This document shows, in pieces, positions 15,361 through 24,164 of a stretch of DNA of 27,775 bases. A model generated the notes under the pieces. The model did not search any database. It worked only from the letters and a program-made list of their open reading frames with translations, and was not told the origin of the DNA. A program made the translations under genes and the position numbers. This stretch comes from Desulfuromusa sp. (GTDB lineage: Bacteria; Desulfobacterota; Desulfuromonadia; Desulfuromonadales; Geopsychrobacteraceae), in assembly GCA_029933365.1 (NCBI GenBank), contig JAOZOH010000034.1, positions 1 through 27,775 on the forward strand, written 5' to 3'. Every line of letters starts with the position of its first letter. The first letter of the stretch is position 1.

Positions 15361-16093
15361 GTGTTTCCAACAAGGTCTTTATTTTAGCCAAATAATTACG
15401 GGTTTCTTGCGGTATTTTCTCCAACCCATACCGGTCAACATTCCCCTGTCCCCAGTTATAAGCAGCCAGGGCATGATCAAGGTCGCCATCATATTTTTCC
15501 AGAAGTTGTTTCAAATATTTGCTGCCACCAAGCAAATTCTGTAATGGATCAAAACTATCTTTTACCCCAAGTTCCTGAGCCGTTTCTGGCATCAATTGCA
15601 TCAAACCCTGTGCTCCGGCATGCGATACAGCTGTTGGGTCATAAGCACTTTCTGTGGCAACGACTGAATGGATTAACTCTGGCGCCAGACAGACTTTTTC
15701 TGCAACCTGGTCGATCATTTGACCAATCTTATTTGGCATCTGTTGTACAGAGCTCTGCTGAAGTGCAGGTTGGACAGAATAATATTTGTCAATGATTTGA
15801 CTTTTCTGTAGGGCTAACTGACACAATCTATTACTGTTGAGAACCCCCGTAAAAATGTCATTGGAGTCTTTTTCTTCCTCGTCAGAAAATAGTCCCTGCA
15901 GCATCTGAATCTGCGCAAGTTTCATTATCTCAATTGTTTTCTTTTGAGAATTATCAATATTTTTCAATGAGTTAACAGTATCCGCCAAGACATTTTTAAA
16001 TAGTTGGCGGTTCTGTTTTTGATTATCAATCGCTATGTTCTGTGCCGGAGAGGTTCCAAATGTTGCCATTAATTTTGTTGGATCAATACTCAT
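15350..16093 (-). CDS. SLT-domain lytic transglycosylase-like protein without signal peptide
   Basis: A 247-residue protein. The C-terminal half is a soluble lytic transglycosylase (SLT/lysozyme-like) domain. The catalytic Glu is at residue 148 in VVATESAYDP, followed by GAQGLMQLMPETAQELG (160-176), AAYNWGQGNV (210-219) and IPQETRNYLAKI (227-238), all standard motifs for cleaving murein between MurNAc and GlcNAc. The first 120 residues are polar and coiled, rich in Gln, Asn and Lys, and start MSIDPTKLMATFG. They have no Sec signal or lipobox, unusual for a periplasmic enzyme. This fits flagellar or appendage-linked transglycosylases exported by another route. The start has AGAGG upstream. It is divergent from ttcA. 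Confidence 0.82.
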   Translation of the reverse strand: MSIDPTKLMATFGTSPAQNIAIDNQKQNRQLFKNVLADTVNSLKNIDNSQKKTIEIMKLAQIQMLQGLFSDEEEKDSNDIFTGVLNSNRLCQLALQKSQIIDKYYSVQPALQQSSVQQMPNKIGQMIDQVAEKVCLAPELIHSVVATESAYDPTAVSHAGAQGLMQLMPETAQELGVKDSFDPLQNLLGGSKYLKQLLEKYDGDLDHALAAYNWGQGNVDRYGLEKIPQETRNYLAKIKTLLETQPT

Positions 16094-16267
16094 CTGCGCC
16101 TCTTATAAAAATAGAATATGGCAAAAAACATCCCAGACAGATTTAGAGCAAGAACTGCGCCGAGCCAAGAACCCTTTTATTCCAAATTAGAAGAAGAGCG
16201 TCTGTGACTGACTTGTGTTTTCCGTGGAATTCTTTTACAAAGGCAATTCTTGCGGAGGAGTACCAGA

Positions 16268-17044
16268 GTGACAACAGCTGAAAAAACATTCAATCGGATT
16301 AAACGTCAAGTTGGCAAAGCGATTGGTGATTTTGATCTCATTGCAGACGGGGATCGGATTGCAATCGGGCTATCAGGAGGCAAGGATTCCTACACCTTGC
16401 TGCATATTCTGGAGGCGCTACGTAAAAAAGCACCGGTTAAATTTGAACTGACTGCAATCAATATCGATTCGGGTTTTCCAGGCTATCGCAAAAGGTTGAT
16501 TGAAGAATATCTACAACAACAGCATTTCAACTATGTGATGGCAGAAACAAACAGTTATAGGATTATTGAAGAAAAACTCCGCCCCGGCGCATCCTACTGT
16601 GCCTTCTGTGCACGCTTAAGGCGTGGGGCACTCTACGCTCAGGCAGAAAAACTTAATTGCAATAAAATTGCCTTGGGACACCATTTGGATGACTTTATAG
16701 AAACCCTGCTGCTTAACCAGTTCTATAGTGGCACCCTGGCAGCGATGAGCGCCAAGTTCCGGGCAGACAATGGTAAGCATACTGTCATTCGCCCATTGGT
16801 CTATGTTGAGGAAACAGAAATTCAACAGTACAGTCGCTTGCAGAAATTTCCAATTGTCCACTGTTCCTGTCCAATTATGGGGAAGGACGAGCAGAAACGG
16901 CAGCAGATGAAACAATTAGTTAAAAAACTTGCTATAGATATCCCTGAAATACGCAATAGTATGATCAGTGCTATCGGCAATGTTCAACCCCGCTATCTGA
17001 TGGATCAGGATTTGACTAATAAATTGGGAAAACTCACTCCTTGA
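16268..17044 (+). CDS. ttcA: tRNA 2-thiocytidine(32) synthetase
   Basis: A 258-residue cytoplasmic enzyme that activates C32 of certain tRNAs with ATP and inserts sulfur, using a [4Fe-4S] cluster. The ATP pyrophosphatase PP-loop SGGKDS is at residues 36-41. The cluster ligands appear as CAFC (Cys111, Cys114), and the third as a cysteine in HCSCPIMG (about Cys201). IALGHHLDDFIETLLLN is the usual family core. The chosen start is GTG 16268 with GGAGGAG seven bases upstream; the longer frame starting at a TTG at 16250 would bury that ribosome-binding site. At 258 residues it is slightly short compared with E. coli TtcA (311). A 62-base gap separates it from the glucosaminidase gene. Confidence 0.88.
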   Translation: MTTAEKTFNRIKRQVGKAIGDFDLIADGDRIAIGLSGGKDSYTLLHILEALRKKAPVKFELTAINIDSGFPGYRKRLIEEYLQQQHFNYVMAETNSYRIIEEKLRPGASYCAFCARLRRGALYAQAEKLNCNKIALGHHLDDFIETLLLNQFYSGTLAAMSAKFRADNGKHTVIRPLVYVEETEIQQYSRLQKFPIVHCSCPIMGKDEQKRQQMKQLVKKLAIDIPEIRNSMISAIGNVQPRYLMDQDLTNKLGKLTP

Positions 17045-17106
17045 CCCACCTATGACAGAAAAGTAAAATACCTGATCTACTAAGAACAGGGAAGGGACAG
17101 AAAAAC

Positions 17107-17907
17107 TTGAAAAAATATCCATTTTTATCTATGGCGTTAATCGTTATCTTCTTCGCTCTTTTGATGACTACTGCGGGCTGGCTCCATTCTGAAAAAAAAA
17201 CCAGTACTCCAGAGACCAGTACTCCAGAGACCAGTACTCCAGAGACCAGTGTTCCAGAGACCAGTACTCCAGAGACCAGTGTTCCAGAGACCAGTGTTCC
17301 AGAGACCAGTGCTCCGGAAAAAATGACCCCAGAAATAAGTGTAGAAGAAAAAAAGGGGCAGTTTAAAGCGGCCATTATCCCTGCCATCAATGAAGTCTAT
17401 AACGACCTGATGCAGCAATATCAAGAAGTATCCGAATCAGTCCAAGCGGGTGATGATGATAAATTAGCCGAGTTAAGAAAAGAGTACAAAGCAACAAACA
17501 ATTATGAATTATTGATGGCCCTCAAACCGCATCCTCAAAGTATCGCCATAGCTCAAGCCGCAATGGAAAGTTCCTGGGCAACTTCCCGATTTTTTAAAGA
17601 AGCCAATAACGTATTTGGTATCTGGTCATACAATGAAAACGAAGCACGGGTGGCAGCAGGGGGAAAACGGGGAGATGAAACTGTCTGGGTAAAAAAATAT
17701 GGTTCAGTTGAAGCTTCTATCCGCGATTATTATCGGACCTTAGCCCGGGGAGATGCCTATAGAGAGTTCAGAACCCTGAAAATGGAGACAAACGACCCCT
17801 ATGCACTCATCAAAAAGTTACACCCTTATTCAGAAAAAAGAGAAGAGTACATTAAGGAGCTCTCTACAATCATTCGATTTAATAAATTTGATGCCTATGA
17901 CCAGTAG
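17107..17907 (+). CDS. Bax-like glucosaminidase with PETS tandem repeat
   Basis: A 266-residue membrane-anchored protein. Residues 1-26 form a signal anchor. Residues 32-71 are a low-complexity linker of eight (T/V/A)PETS-type units. From about residue 85 it is a Bax-family mannosyl-glycoprotein endo-beta-N-acetylglucosaminidase-like domain (PF01832-type). The likely catalytic Glu154 is in IAQAAMESSWATSRF, with NNVFGIWSY next, both hallmarks of E. coli Bax. It would hydrolyse peptidoglycan in the periplasm, the linker letting it reach across. The start is taken as TTG 17107, because it keeps the two lysines before the membrane helix and has AAGGGA upstream. An ATG at 17131 has no ribosome-binding site. 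It ends 18 bases from the convergent response-regulator gene. Confidence 0.8.
   Translation: MKKYPFLSMALIVIFFALLMTTAGWLHSEKKTSTPETSTPETSTPETSVPETSTPETSVPETSVPETSAPEKMTPEISVEEKKGQFKAAIIPAINEVYNDLMQQYQEVSESVQAGDDDKLAELRKEYKATNNYELLMALKPHPQSIAIAQAAMESSWATSRFFKEANNVFGIWSYNENEARVAAGGKRGDETVWVKKYGSVEASIRDYYRTLARGDAYREFRTLKMETNDPYALIKKLHPYSEKREEYIKELSTIIRFNKFDAYDQ
17200..17319 (+). repeat. Eight tandem 15-bp units inside the glucosaminidase gene
   Basis: Units of ACCAGTACTCCAGAG repeat head to tail from 17200. Seven are identical apart from the codon at positions 7-9 (ACT or GTT). The eighth reads ACCAGTGCTCCGGAA. Each unit encodes five residues, so gain or loss of copies keeps the frame. A run of nine A (17192-17200) lies at its left edge. 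Confidence 0.9.
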
Positions 17908-17925
17908 CAAGTAACCTTATAAAAT

Positions 17926-19821
17926 TCAATCTTTCTTTTTCATAAACTTCTTGAACATCCCCTTGGACTGGGGCTCCTGCTCCCGACGAAGATTAATCAG
18001 ACGCAATTCACGCAATGCTTCAGTACAATCTGGATTTGCCTGTACCGCCATTTCGAAAGATTTCTCCGCCTGGCGCTCTTTTCCCATCGACTGATAAACC
18101 TGGGCAAGGTAAAGGTGAGTCAGATCAAAGCCAGGATTGATCTCTCGTGAAGCCAACAAGACCTCCATCGCCTGGTTCTGGATATCAGGCTTCTCAGGGG
18201 CAGATTTAAACAGGCCCCAGGCAAAAAAGGTCATATATTCAGACTCTCCCGGGCTTAGCTCTATAGCTCTTTGTAATAATTTAACTGCGGCACTGAAACG
18301 TCGAACTTTGAGTAGAGCCCGCCCTTCCTGATAAGAGGTTTCAGCCTCTATCACCTGATTAATATCAATTGATTTTTTCGGTCCATTGACCAATTCATCA
18401 AGATAGTCAGAGCAAGAATCTGCATCGCTGAGAACCGTATAGGCTTGCGTAATATATTGGAACATCTCATTGATTTTATTACTCATTTCGCTTGAAAGGC
18501 CGCTACCAAGAAAGCGATCAGGGTGATACTCTTTAGCCAGGCGGTAGTAAGCTTTTCGAGCATCTGCTGCTCCACTCTGCCTCCCTATCCCCAAAGTTTC
18601 AAAATAGTCTGAATCCATGATACGTTGATAATCATCGAGAATTTTACGTCGCAGTTTTTCATCAATGATTTCAACCTCAGTCTCCCCTGAAATATCCTCA
18701 GTTGCAAGGGCATCGGGTGTTGCACTGCGTTCCAACATTTCAGAGATCATCAGAGCTGCCAAGACTTTCTGCACCTCACGACGAGCCAGCGGATGTTGTT
18801 GCAGAATATTATCCAGGGTTTTCACCCCCAGGCAACTATTGAAGATTGCCTCACCCCGCTTGTTCAACTCAATGTCTTGAAAACGATATTGGGGGTTGGT
18901 CGCCTGTTTCAAATAATCTTCACTAAAAGGATAGAGAAAATCATCCAGCTGCTTTGGCATCCAATAGCGGTTGATCCCTTGCATAATTAATGCAGCGGGC
19001 GTCAGTTTGATCCGGGTGACCGTCTTTTTAAAATCCTTACCGGGAACAAATTGATAGGTACCTCTTCTCCAGGCAAAGGTCGAGAGGAGTTTTTCTGTTA
19101 CCTGACGAACCAATGCAGCCTGAACTTCCTGAGGGGTCATCAATCCCATTTCAATAAGAACGGTTCCCTGTAATCGTCCCGATTGCCTGCTTCGTTCAAC
19201 CGACTCATCACAATCAACCTGCGTAAACACCCCCTCTTTAACCAGCATGCGGCCTAGGCATTCACTGAGGACATTGGAACGGCTGAAAATTGGGTAGCCA
19301 TCTTTAATATAAATAATTTTTTTGGCGTCTCCACGGGTTAAATGTAGCAACCCAGTCGCCTTTTCCCGGTAAAGTTGCTGCAATTGTAACGGAATGGTGT
19401 AATCGGAAAGCGGCTGAACTTTGGGGGTAGCATCTTTAGCTGCTTCGCCTGAGGTAAAGACTCGCTCTAACAAGGACTGTAAATCTGCCCCGGTAAAGGG
19501 TTTGAGTAAAAAATCATCCGCACCGTAATCTTCTTTTGCTGCAGCAATCTGTTCTGGACTGTGAAAAATTGCAGTCACCATTACCACGGGCAGATCCCGG
19601 GTATTATCATGTTTACGCAATGCCCGGCAGATATTTGGTCCAGAAATTTCCGGCATATTGAGATCGATCAAAGCCAGCTGAAAATCTTCAGTCAACAACA
19701 TCCGTAAACCAATCGCACCACGATCGGCTATTTCAACCTGAAAGCCAGCGGCAGAAAACGCCTGCTGTAAGAAATCGCGTAAATCACGATCATCATCAAT
19801 AATCAGTATTTTCTTGCTCAT
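17926..19821 (-). CDS. Response regulator with PATAN (DUF4388), J-domain and TPR
   Basis: A 631-residue cytoplasmic signalling protein. Residues 1-125 are a CheY-like receiver with the acidic pair in IIDDDRD, the phospho-acceptor Asp in ALIDLNMPE (about 53) and Lys in LLKPF. About 140-260 is a PATAN/DUF4388 domain (YREKATGLLHLTRG, IYIKDGYPIFSRS). About 400-475 is a J-domain with HPD near 430 (RLAKEYHPDRFLG). The C-terminus has TPR units (about 490-620) and ends in basic lysines. There is no DNA-binding domain, so output is likely protein-protein contact, perhaps with a DnaK chaperone. Its start overlaps the glnE stop by ATGA, which ties its synthesis to GlnE. I recall such proteins in Geobacter-type genomes; the target is unknown. 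Confidence 0.85.
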   Translation of the reverse strand: MSKKILIIDDDRDLRDFLQQAFSAAGFQVEIADRGAIGLRMLLTEDFQLALIDLNMPEISGPNICRALRKHDNTRDLPVVMVTAIFHSPEQIAAAKEDYGADDFLLKPFTGADLQSLLERVFTSGEAAKDATPKVQPLSDYTIPLQLQQLYREKATGLLHLTRGDAKKIIYIKDGYPIFSRSNVLSECLGRMLVKEGVFTQVDCDESVERSRQSGRLQGTVLIEMGLMTPQEVQAALVRQVTEKLLSTFAWRRGTYQFVPGKDFKKTVTRIKLTPAALIMQGINRYWMPKQLDDFLYPFSEDYLKQATNPQYRFQDIELNKRGEAIFNSCLGVKTLDNILQQHPLARREVQKVLAALMISEMLERSATPDALATEDISGETEVEIIDEKLRRKILDDYQRIMDSDYFETLGIGRQSGAADARKAYYRLAKEYHPDRFLGSGLSSEMSNKINEMFQYITQAYTVLSDADSCSDYLDELVNGPKKSIDINQVIEAETSYQEGRALLKVRRFSAAVKLLQRAIELSPGESEYMTFFAWGLFKSAPEKPDIQNQAMEVLLASREINPGFDLTHLYLAQVYQSMGKERQAEKSFEMAVQANPDCTEALRELRLINLRREQEPQSKGMFKKFMKKKD

Positions 19822-22800
19822 GGAAGGGTCCCTCCAGCAAAAACCGTATCCGGTTTAAGATATTTTTCAAGAAGATCACGAATCCCTTCAGTAATCAACT
19901 GATACTCTTTAAGAAATTCATGTTCTGGCTGTAGCCCTGAACCTGCATAGCCAAGGCTACGGGCAGCCTTTCTGAAGCCTTCATTATGGGCAGAGAGCTC
20001 ATTAATCGACTGATCATATAATAGTCTCAATTTATTCTCCAGACGACGCAGAAATTTATACCCATTTATCAAAAGATCGGCATCATCCTGTGGGAGAATA
20101 TGATCCTCTGCCATAAATTTAAGCAAATCAACAGTATTTTGTGTGCGTAATGGTTTAATTCTGCCAGCATGCAACAGTTGCAGATATTGAGTGATGAATT
20201 CTACATCGACCATCCCTCCACGGCCAGTCTTAATATTGAACCGATCACCACGTTCCCGAGCATTTTCCTGTTCCATGCGTTGCCGCAGACGATAAATTTC
20301 TGTCTGTAAATTCTCTGGAAGCGGGCGCTCAAAAGTCAGCCGGGAAATTATCTGTTGCAGCTGGGTAATAAACTCCGTCTCTCCACACACCGCCCGAGCC
20401 TTGGTCATCGCCTGCCGTTCCCAAGGTTGTGCAGATTCGTGATGATAACGTTGAAATGCAGTTAAACTGGTCACCAGTGGACCTTGGTTACCCGATGGTC
20501 GCAACCGGGTGTCTATCTTATAAACCGCACCTTCCCGAGTCACCAAGGTCAGTACAGTAATAATCCGTTGCGCCAGCTTGGCAAAATACTCACGATTACT
20601 GATTTTCTTAAAGCGCTTGGAATCAGTGTCTGCAACCGGCTGGGTTTCCCCTTCATCTGCATAAATAAAGATAATGTCCAAGTCTGAGTGATAGTTCAAC
20701 TCAAGTCCACCTAATTTTCCCATAGCAATGATAGCAAAAGCAGTTTCCTCTTCTTTTCCATCTATTCTCCTTGAGAAAGGGGCACCAAATCGAGCAGACA
20801 GTTCCTGCCGTGCCATTTTCCATGCTTGCTCCAAACATGCCTCTGCAAGCCAGGATAGTTGTTTGGCTCCTTCTCCTTGCGTCATCTGTCCATGCAAATC
20901 ATTTAAAGCTATCCGCAAAAACTCTTCGTTTCGAAAACGACGTAAACCATCCAACTGTAGCTCATAATCTTCTGCCAGAGTCATTTGTTCCGTCAGTTCT
21001 GTACTCAACTGCTGACGATTTTTTGTGGCAACCGCATAGGAACGTGAAACCATAGTATCCAATAATTCTGGTCGCTGGATAAAAATTCGTGACAGCAATT
21101 GACTGGATCCGAACAAGGCAATCAACAATTTAACGATGGCAGGATTTTCGACCAGCAGGGAAAAAAAAGAATTTCTGGCTCGAATACTCCGCAAAAAAGC
21201 TTCCAGATTATTCAGTGCTTGATCTGGATTTGGTGAAGCAAGTAATTCCTCGATTAGCAGTGGAGCCAGCTTTTCCAGACAGCGCCGGCCACGCCGGGTT
21301 AAACGTTGGTGCGGATCACTGCCACGCAACATCAACAAGCCGTCATAAGCGGCATCAGGATTACCGAATCCTTTTTCCTCCAGTAAATTTTTAACCAGAT
21401 CGGGATCTGACTCAGAATCAAAGATAAAGTTGACTTCAGGGCGAACCTCCTGTTCCTCTTCATCGGCCGAATGAAATAGATCATTAAAGATATGGTTCAC
21501 CTGCTGGCGATGACGTTCTAGTTCAGAACTGAATTCCTTATAACTGGAAAAATGACAACGCCGGGCAAGCAGATCAAGGCTGGATTGATCCTGAGGCAGA
21601 GAATGGGTCTGCTGCTCCTGTACAACTTGAATACGATGCTCAACCATCCGCAAAAATTGATAAGCCTGACTGAGTGATTGTTGATCATCCAAGGTAATAA
21701 ATTGTTCCGTTTGCAACAATTGCAACATCTTCAACGAATTACGTTGTTGTAACTGCGGTTTGGTCCCACCATTGACTAACTGCTGTGTCTGAATAAAAAA
21801 CTCAATCTCACGAATTCCACCTCGGCCCAGCTTGAGATTACATTCACCTTCTTCTTTACGACTGAGGCTGGTGTTGATTTTTTGTTTCATCAGCTTGATA
21901 TCTTCGATCATGCCAAAATCAAGATAGCGCCGATAAATAAACGGCTTGAGACGTTTCAATAATTCTTCACCCAGGGCGATATCCCCAGCCACGGGTCGTG
22001 CTTTAAGCAACGCCGCCCGTTCCCAACTCTGTCCCCATGATTCATAATATGCTTCGGCACCATTGATAGAGACAGCCAAATCACCGTTGTTGCCATCGGG
22101 ACGTAATCCGGTATCAACCCGGAAAACAAACCCATCTTCGGTGACCTGATGCAGAGACCTGGTGATCAACTCTGCCAGCTTGACAAAGTAGCGATGCAGA
22201 CTGATTTTTTCATTACGGGTTCCACCGGAGGTTTCACCAGAAGTGGATGAATAGCAATAGATCAGGTCGATATCGGATGAGAAATTCAATTCGTAGCCGC
22301 CAAGCTTTCCCATTCCTAAAATCGTCATGGTTGCAAGTTGAGTTTTCCCCTCTTCGTCCTCTTGCTGTGGTTGTCCGTATTCTTCCTGCAATTGCAAACC
22401 GCAGAGATCATAAGCACGTTGCAAACATGCCGCCGCCAAACCGGAAAGCTCCTCCATCACCTCAACCAGAGACGCCAGACAACAAAGGTCACGGCTCCCA
22501 ATGCGCAAAATCTGAGCGGCCTTGTACCTCCGCAAACCGGACTTCAGCGCAAAAAAATCAGCACTATCAGAAATTAATCCACGCAAATCATCTAACATCT
22601 GCGCTTCACTACGGGAATGATCTATTGCACCATCTATAAATAAACGTTCGAAATATATGTTACTGCGGCAGAGAATCCCCCCGAGAAATGGGGAGCCGCC
22701 AAGAACCGTCAACAATTGTTGACAACGGGTAAAATTGGTCAGAATCGTTGTCAATTGATCGACAGCAACAACATCAAATAATCGTTCCAGAATATTGAGT

Positions 22801-23009
22801 GCAGAGTCGGGATCGGCAACCGCTAAAACCTGAGAAAAAATTTTAGAAAGAAGATTTTTATCCTGTAGTCGCTCGTCAATTAACTTGAGATTGGTTTGCG
22901 CTTTTTCCCCATCAAGGTAGGCAAAACTATCGAGCCAGGTGATCAGACTTTTATCATCACCGACCAATAGAGCTAGTTTTATCTTTATCTCTTGCTGTTC
23001 TGGGGTCAT
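19818..23009 (-). CDS. glnE: Bifunctional glutamine synthetase adenylyltransferase/deadenylase
   Basis: A 1063-residue enzyme, slightly longer than the E. coli protein. It has two nucleotidyltransferase domains in tandem. The N-terminal deadenylating (AR) site is GMGKLGGYELNFSSDIDLIY near 230-250. The C-terminal adenylylating (AT) site is AMGKLGGLELNYHSDLDIIF near 758-778. Both keep the G-x-GxKLGG...SD-D pattern. Downstream helices (GRGGIREIEFFIQTQQL; GRGGMVDVEFITQYLQL) follow each core. It adds AMP to, or removes AMP from, a tyrosine of glutamine synthetase in response to nitrogen status through PII. The start has AAGG upstream and lies 10 bases after mtnA. Its stop is inside the ATG of the response-regulator gene. 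Confidence 0.93.
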   Translation of the reverse strand: MTPEQQEIKIKLALLVGDDKSLITWLDSFAYLDGEKAQTNLKLIDERLQDKNLLSKIFSQVLAVADPDSALNILERLFDVVAVDQLTTILTNFTRCQQLLTVLGGSPFLGGILCRSNIYFERLFIDGAIDHSRSEAQMLDDLRGLISDSADFFALKSGLRRYKAAQILRIGSRDLCCLASLVEVMEELSGLAAACLQRAYDLCGLQLQEEYGQPQQEDEEGKTQLATMTILGMGKLGGYELNFSSDIDLIYCYSSTSGETSGGTRNEKISLHRYFVKLAELITRSLHQVTEDGFVFRVDTGLRPDGNNGDLAVSINGAEAYYESWGQSWERAALLKARPVAGDIALGEELLKRLKPFIYRRYLDFGMIEDIKLMKQKINTSLSRKEEGECNLKLGRGGIREIEFFIQTQQLVNGGTKPQLQQRNSLKMLQLLQTEQFITLDDQQSLSQAYQFLRMVEHRIQVVQEQQTHSLPQDQSSLDLLARRCHFSSYKEFSSELERHRQQVNHIFNDLFHSADEEEQEVRPEVNFIFDSESDPDLVKNLLEEKGFGNPDAAYDGLLMLRGSDPHQRLTRRGRRCLEKLAPLLIEELLASPNPDQALNNLEAFLRSIRARNSFFSLLVENPAIVKLLIALFGSSQLLSRIFIQRPELLDTMVSRSYAVATKNRQQLSTELTEQMTLAEDYELQLDGLRRFRNEEFLRIALNDLHGQMTQGEGAKQLSWLAEACLEQAWKMARQELSARFGAPFSRRIDGKEEETAFAIIAMGKLGGLELNYHSDLDIIFIYADEGETQPVADTDSKRFKKISNREYFAKLAQRIITVLTLVTREGAVYKIDTRLRPSGNQGPLVTSLTAFQRYHHESAQPWERQAMTKARAVCGETEFITQLQQIISRLTFERPLPENLQTEIYRLRQRMEQENARERGDRFNIKTGRGGMVDVEFITQYLQLLHAGRIKPLRTQNTVDLLKFMAEDHILPQDDADLLINGYKFLRRLENKLRLLYDQSINELSAHNEGFRKAARSLGYAGSGLQPEHEFLKEYQLITEGIRDLLEKYLKPDTVFAGGTLP

Positions 23010-23019
23010 TTGTACCTTT

Positions 23020-24087
23020 TTAGCGACACTTGACGATTTTACGGAGCCCGGTTAGATAATCACCAGTGACAACTCCATGTTCCGTAATGATTGCCGTCAC
23101 AAGACGCTGTGGAGTGACATCGAAGGCCGGGTTGCGAACATTGATCCCATCTGGAGCCAGCTGAATATCTTTGATGTGAGTAATCTCCCGCCCATCCCGC
23201 TCTTCAATCGGAATCAGCGAACCGTCACTCAAACTCAAATCAATAGTCGAAACCGGTGCGGCAACGTAAAAGGGGATATTATGTTCTTTAGCAAGAATTG
23301 ACACCGTGTAGGTGCCGATTTTATTAGCGACATCCCCATTTGCAGCAATCCGATCAGCCCCGACAATAACGCAGTCAATCTCCCCCTTACTCATCAAATA
23401 ACCAGCCATATTGTCACAAATTAAAGTGACAGGGATATTCTCCTTCTGCAGCTCCCAGGCGGTTAGTCGTGCCCCCTGTAGAAACGGGCGAGTTTCATCA
23501 GCAATCACAGAGATTTTCTTCCCCGCTGCCACGGCGGCCCGAATCACTCCAAGAGCCGTTCCATAACCGGCAGTTGCCAATGCTCCGGCGTTACAATGTG
23601 TCAGCACCCGAGCACCATCAGGCAGCAGAGGTTCACCATGTTGCCCCATTTGCTGATTGATCTTTTCATCTTCCTGAGTAATTGCCAGAGCTTCAAATTC
23701 AAGACCGATTTTTAGCTCCAGAACACTCCGGTCAAGATTGGATTCAGCAAAATGCTGCATCCGGTCCAGAGCCCAGGAAAGATTGACAGCCGTCGGTCGA
23801 GTTGCAACCAGAACGGCACAAATCTCTTTAAACTGTTGAAAAAACTCCCAGCTCGACTCGGTTTCAATATCTCGCGCCCCAAACCAGGCGCCAATTGCGG
23901 CAGCAACACCAATAGCCGGAGCGCCGCGTACCACCATAGTGCGAATAGCCTCAGCAATTTCCTGGTAGGTTGTATAGGAATGCCACACCTCTTCGGCGGG
24001 GAGTAACCGCTGATCGAGCATTTGACATTGTCCGGCAACAAAACGGATTGGCCGAATAACTCTGGTATCGATAGGACAGGTTGACAT
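23020..24087 (-). CDS. mtnA: S-methyl-5-thioribose-1-phosphate isomerase
   Basis: A 355-residue enzyme that isomerises methylthioribose-1-phosphate to methylthioribulose-1-phosphate in the methionine salvage route. It has the family pattern [16 protein letters not shown] (about 51-66), the active-site cysteine in [16 protein letters not shown] (about 164) and the catalytic Asp in [19 protein letters not shown] (about 243). It is related to eIF2B alpha/beta subunits, but the cysteine and length favour the isomerase. No other methionine-salvage gene is nearby, so the rest of the pathway must be elsewhere. The start has GGAG eight bases upstream. It lies between gatB and glnE in the same transcription direction. 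Confidence 0.92.
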   Translation of the reverse strand: MSTCPIDTRVIRPIRFVAGQCQMLDQRLLPAEEVWHSYTTYQEIAEAIRTMVVRGAPAIGVAAAIGAWFGARDIETESSWEFFQQFKEICAVLVATRPTAVNLSWALDRMQHFAESNLDRSVLELKIGLEFEALAITQEDEKINQQMGQHGEPLLPDGARVLTHCNAGALATAGYGTALGVIRAAVAAGKKISVIADETRPFLQGARLTAWELQKENIPVTLICDNMAGYLMSKGEIDCVIVGADRIAANGDVANKIGTYTVSILAKEHNIPFYVAAPVSTIDLSLSDGSLIPIEERDGREITHIKDIQLAPDGINVRNPAFDVTPQRLVTAIITEHGVVTGDYLTGLRKIVKCR

Positions 24088-24133
24088 TTGTATCGCTCCA
24101 ATTGAGGCGAAATGTGATTCGTTTGTGATTTTT

Positions 24134-24160
24134 GTAGGGGCGCATGCAATGCGCCCCTAC
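24134..24160. repeat. Perfect 11-bp-arm palindrome in the gatB-mtnA gap
   Basis: GTAGGGGCGCA (24134-24144) and TGCGCCCCTAC (24150-24160) form a perfect GC-rich stem with a five-base loop. It starts four bases from the gatB stop codon and lies 46 bases before the mtnA start. The sequence is of the common dispersed REP/palindrome kind. No U-run follows on the minus strand, so it more likely shields the gatB mRNA end or pauses polymerase than terminates fully. Confidence 0.7.
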
Positions 24161-24164
24161 ATAT

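Noticed and set aside
17200..17319. CRISPR-like array
   Set aside because: The 15-bp units are contiguous without spacers and are in frame within a gene, so this is a coding minisatellite.
17034..17424. Antisense frames with repeated LVSGT or STGLWNTG units
   Set aside because: These arise only from the complementary strand of the 15-bp repeat and have no start signals.
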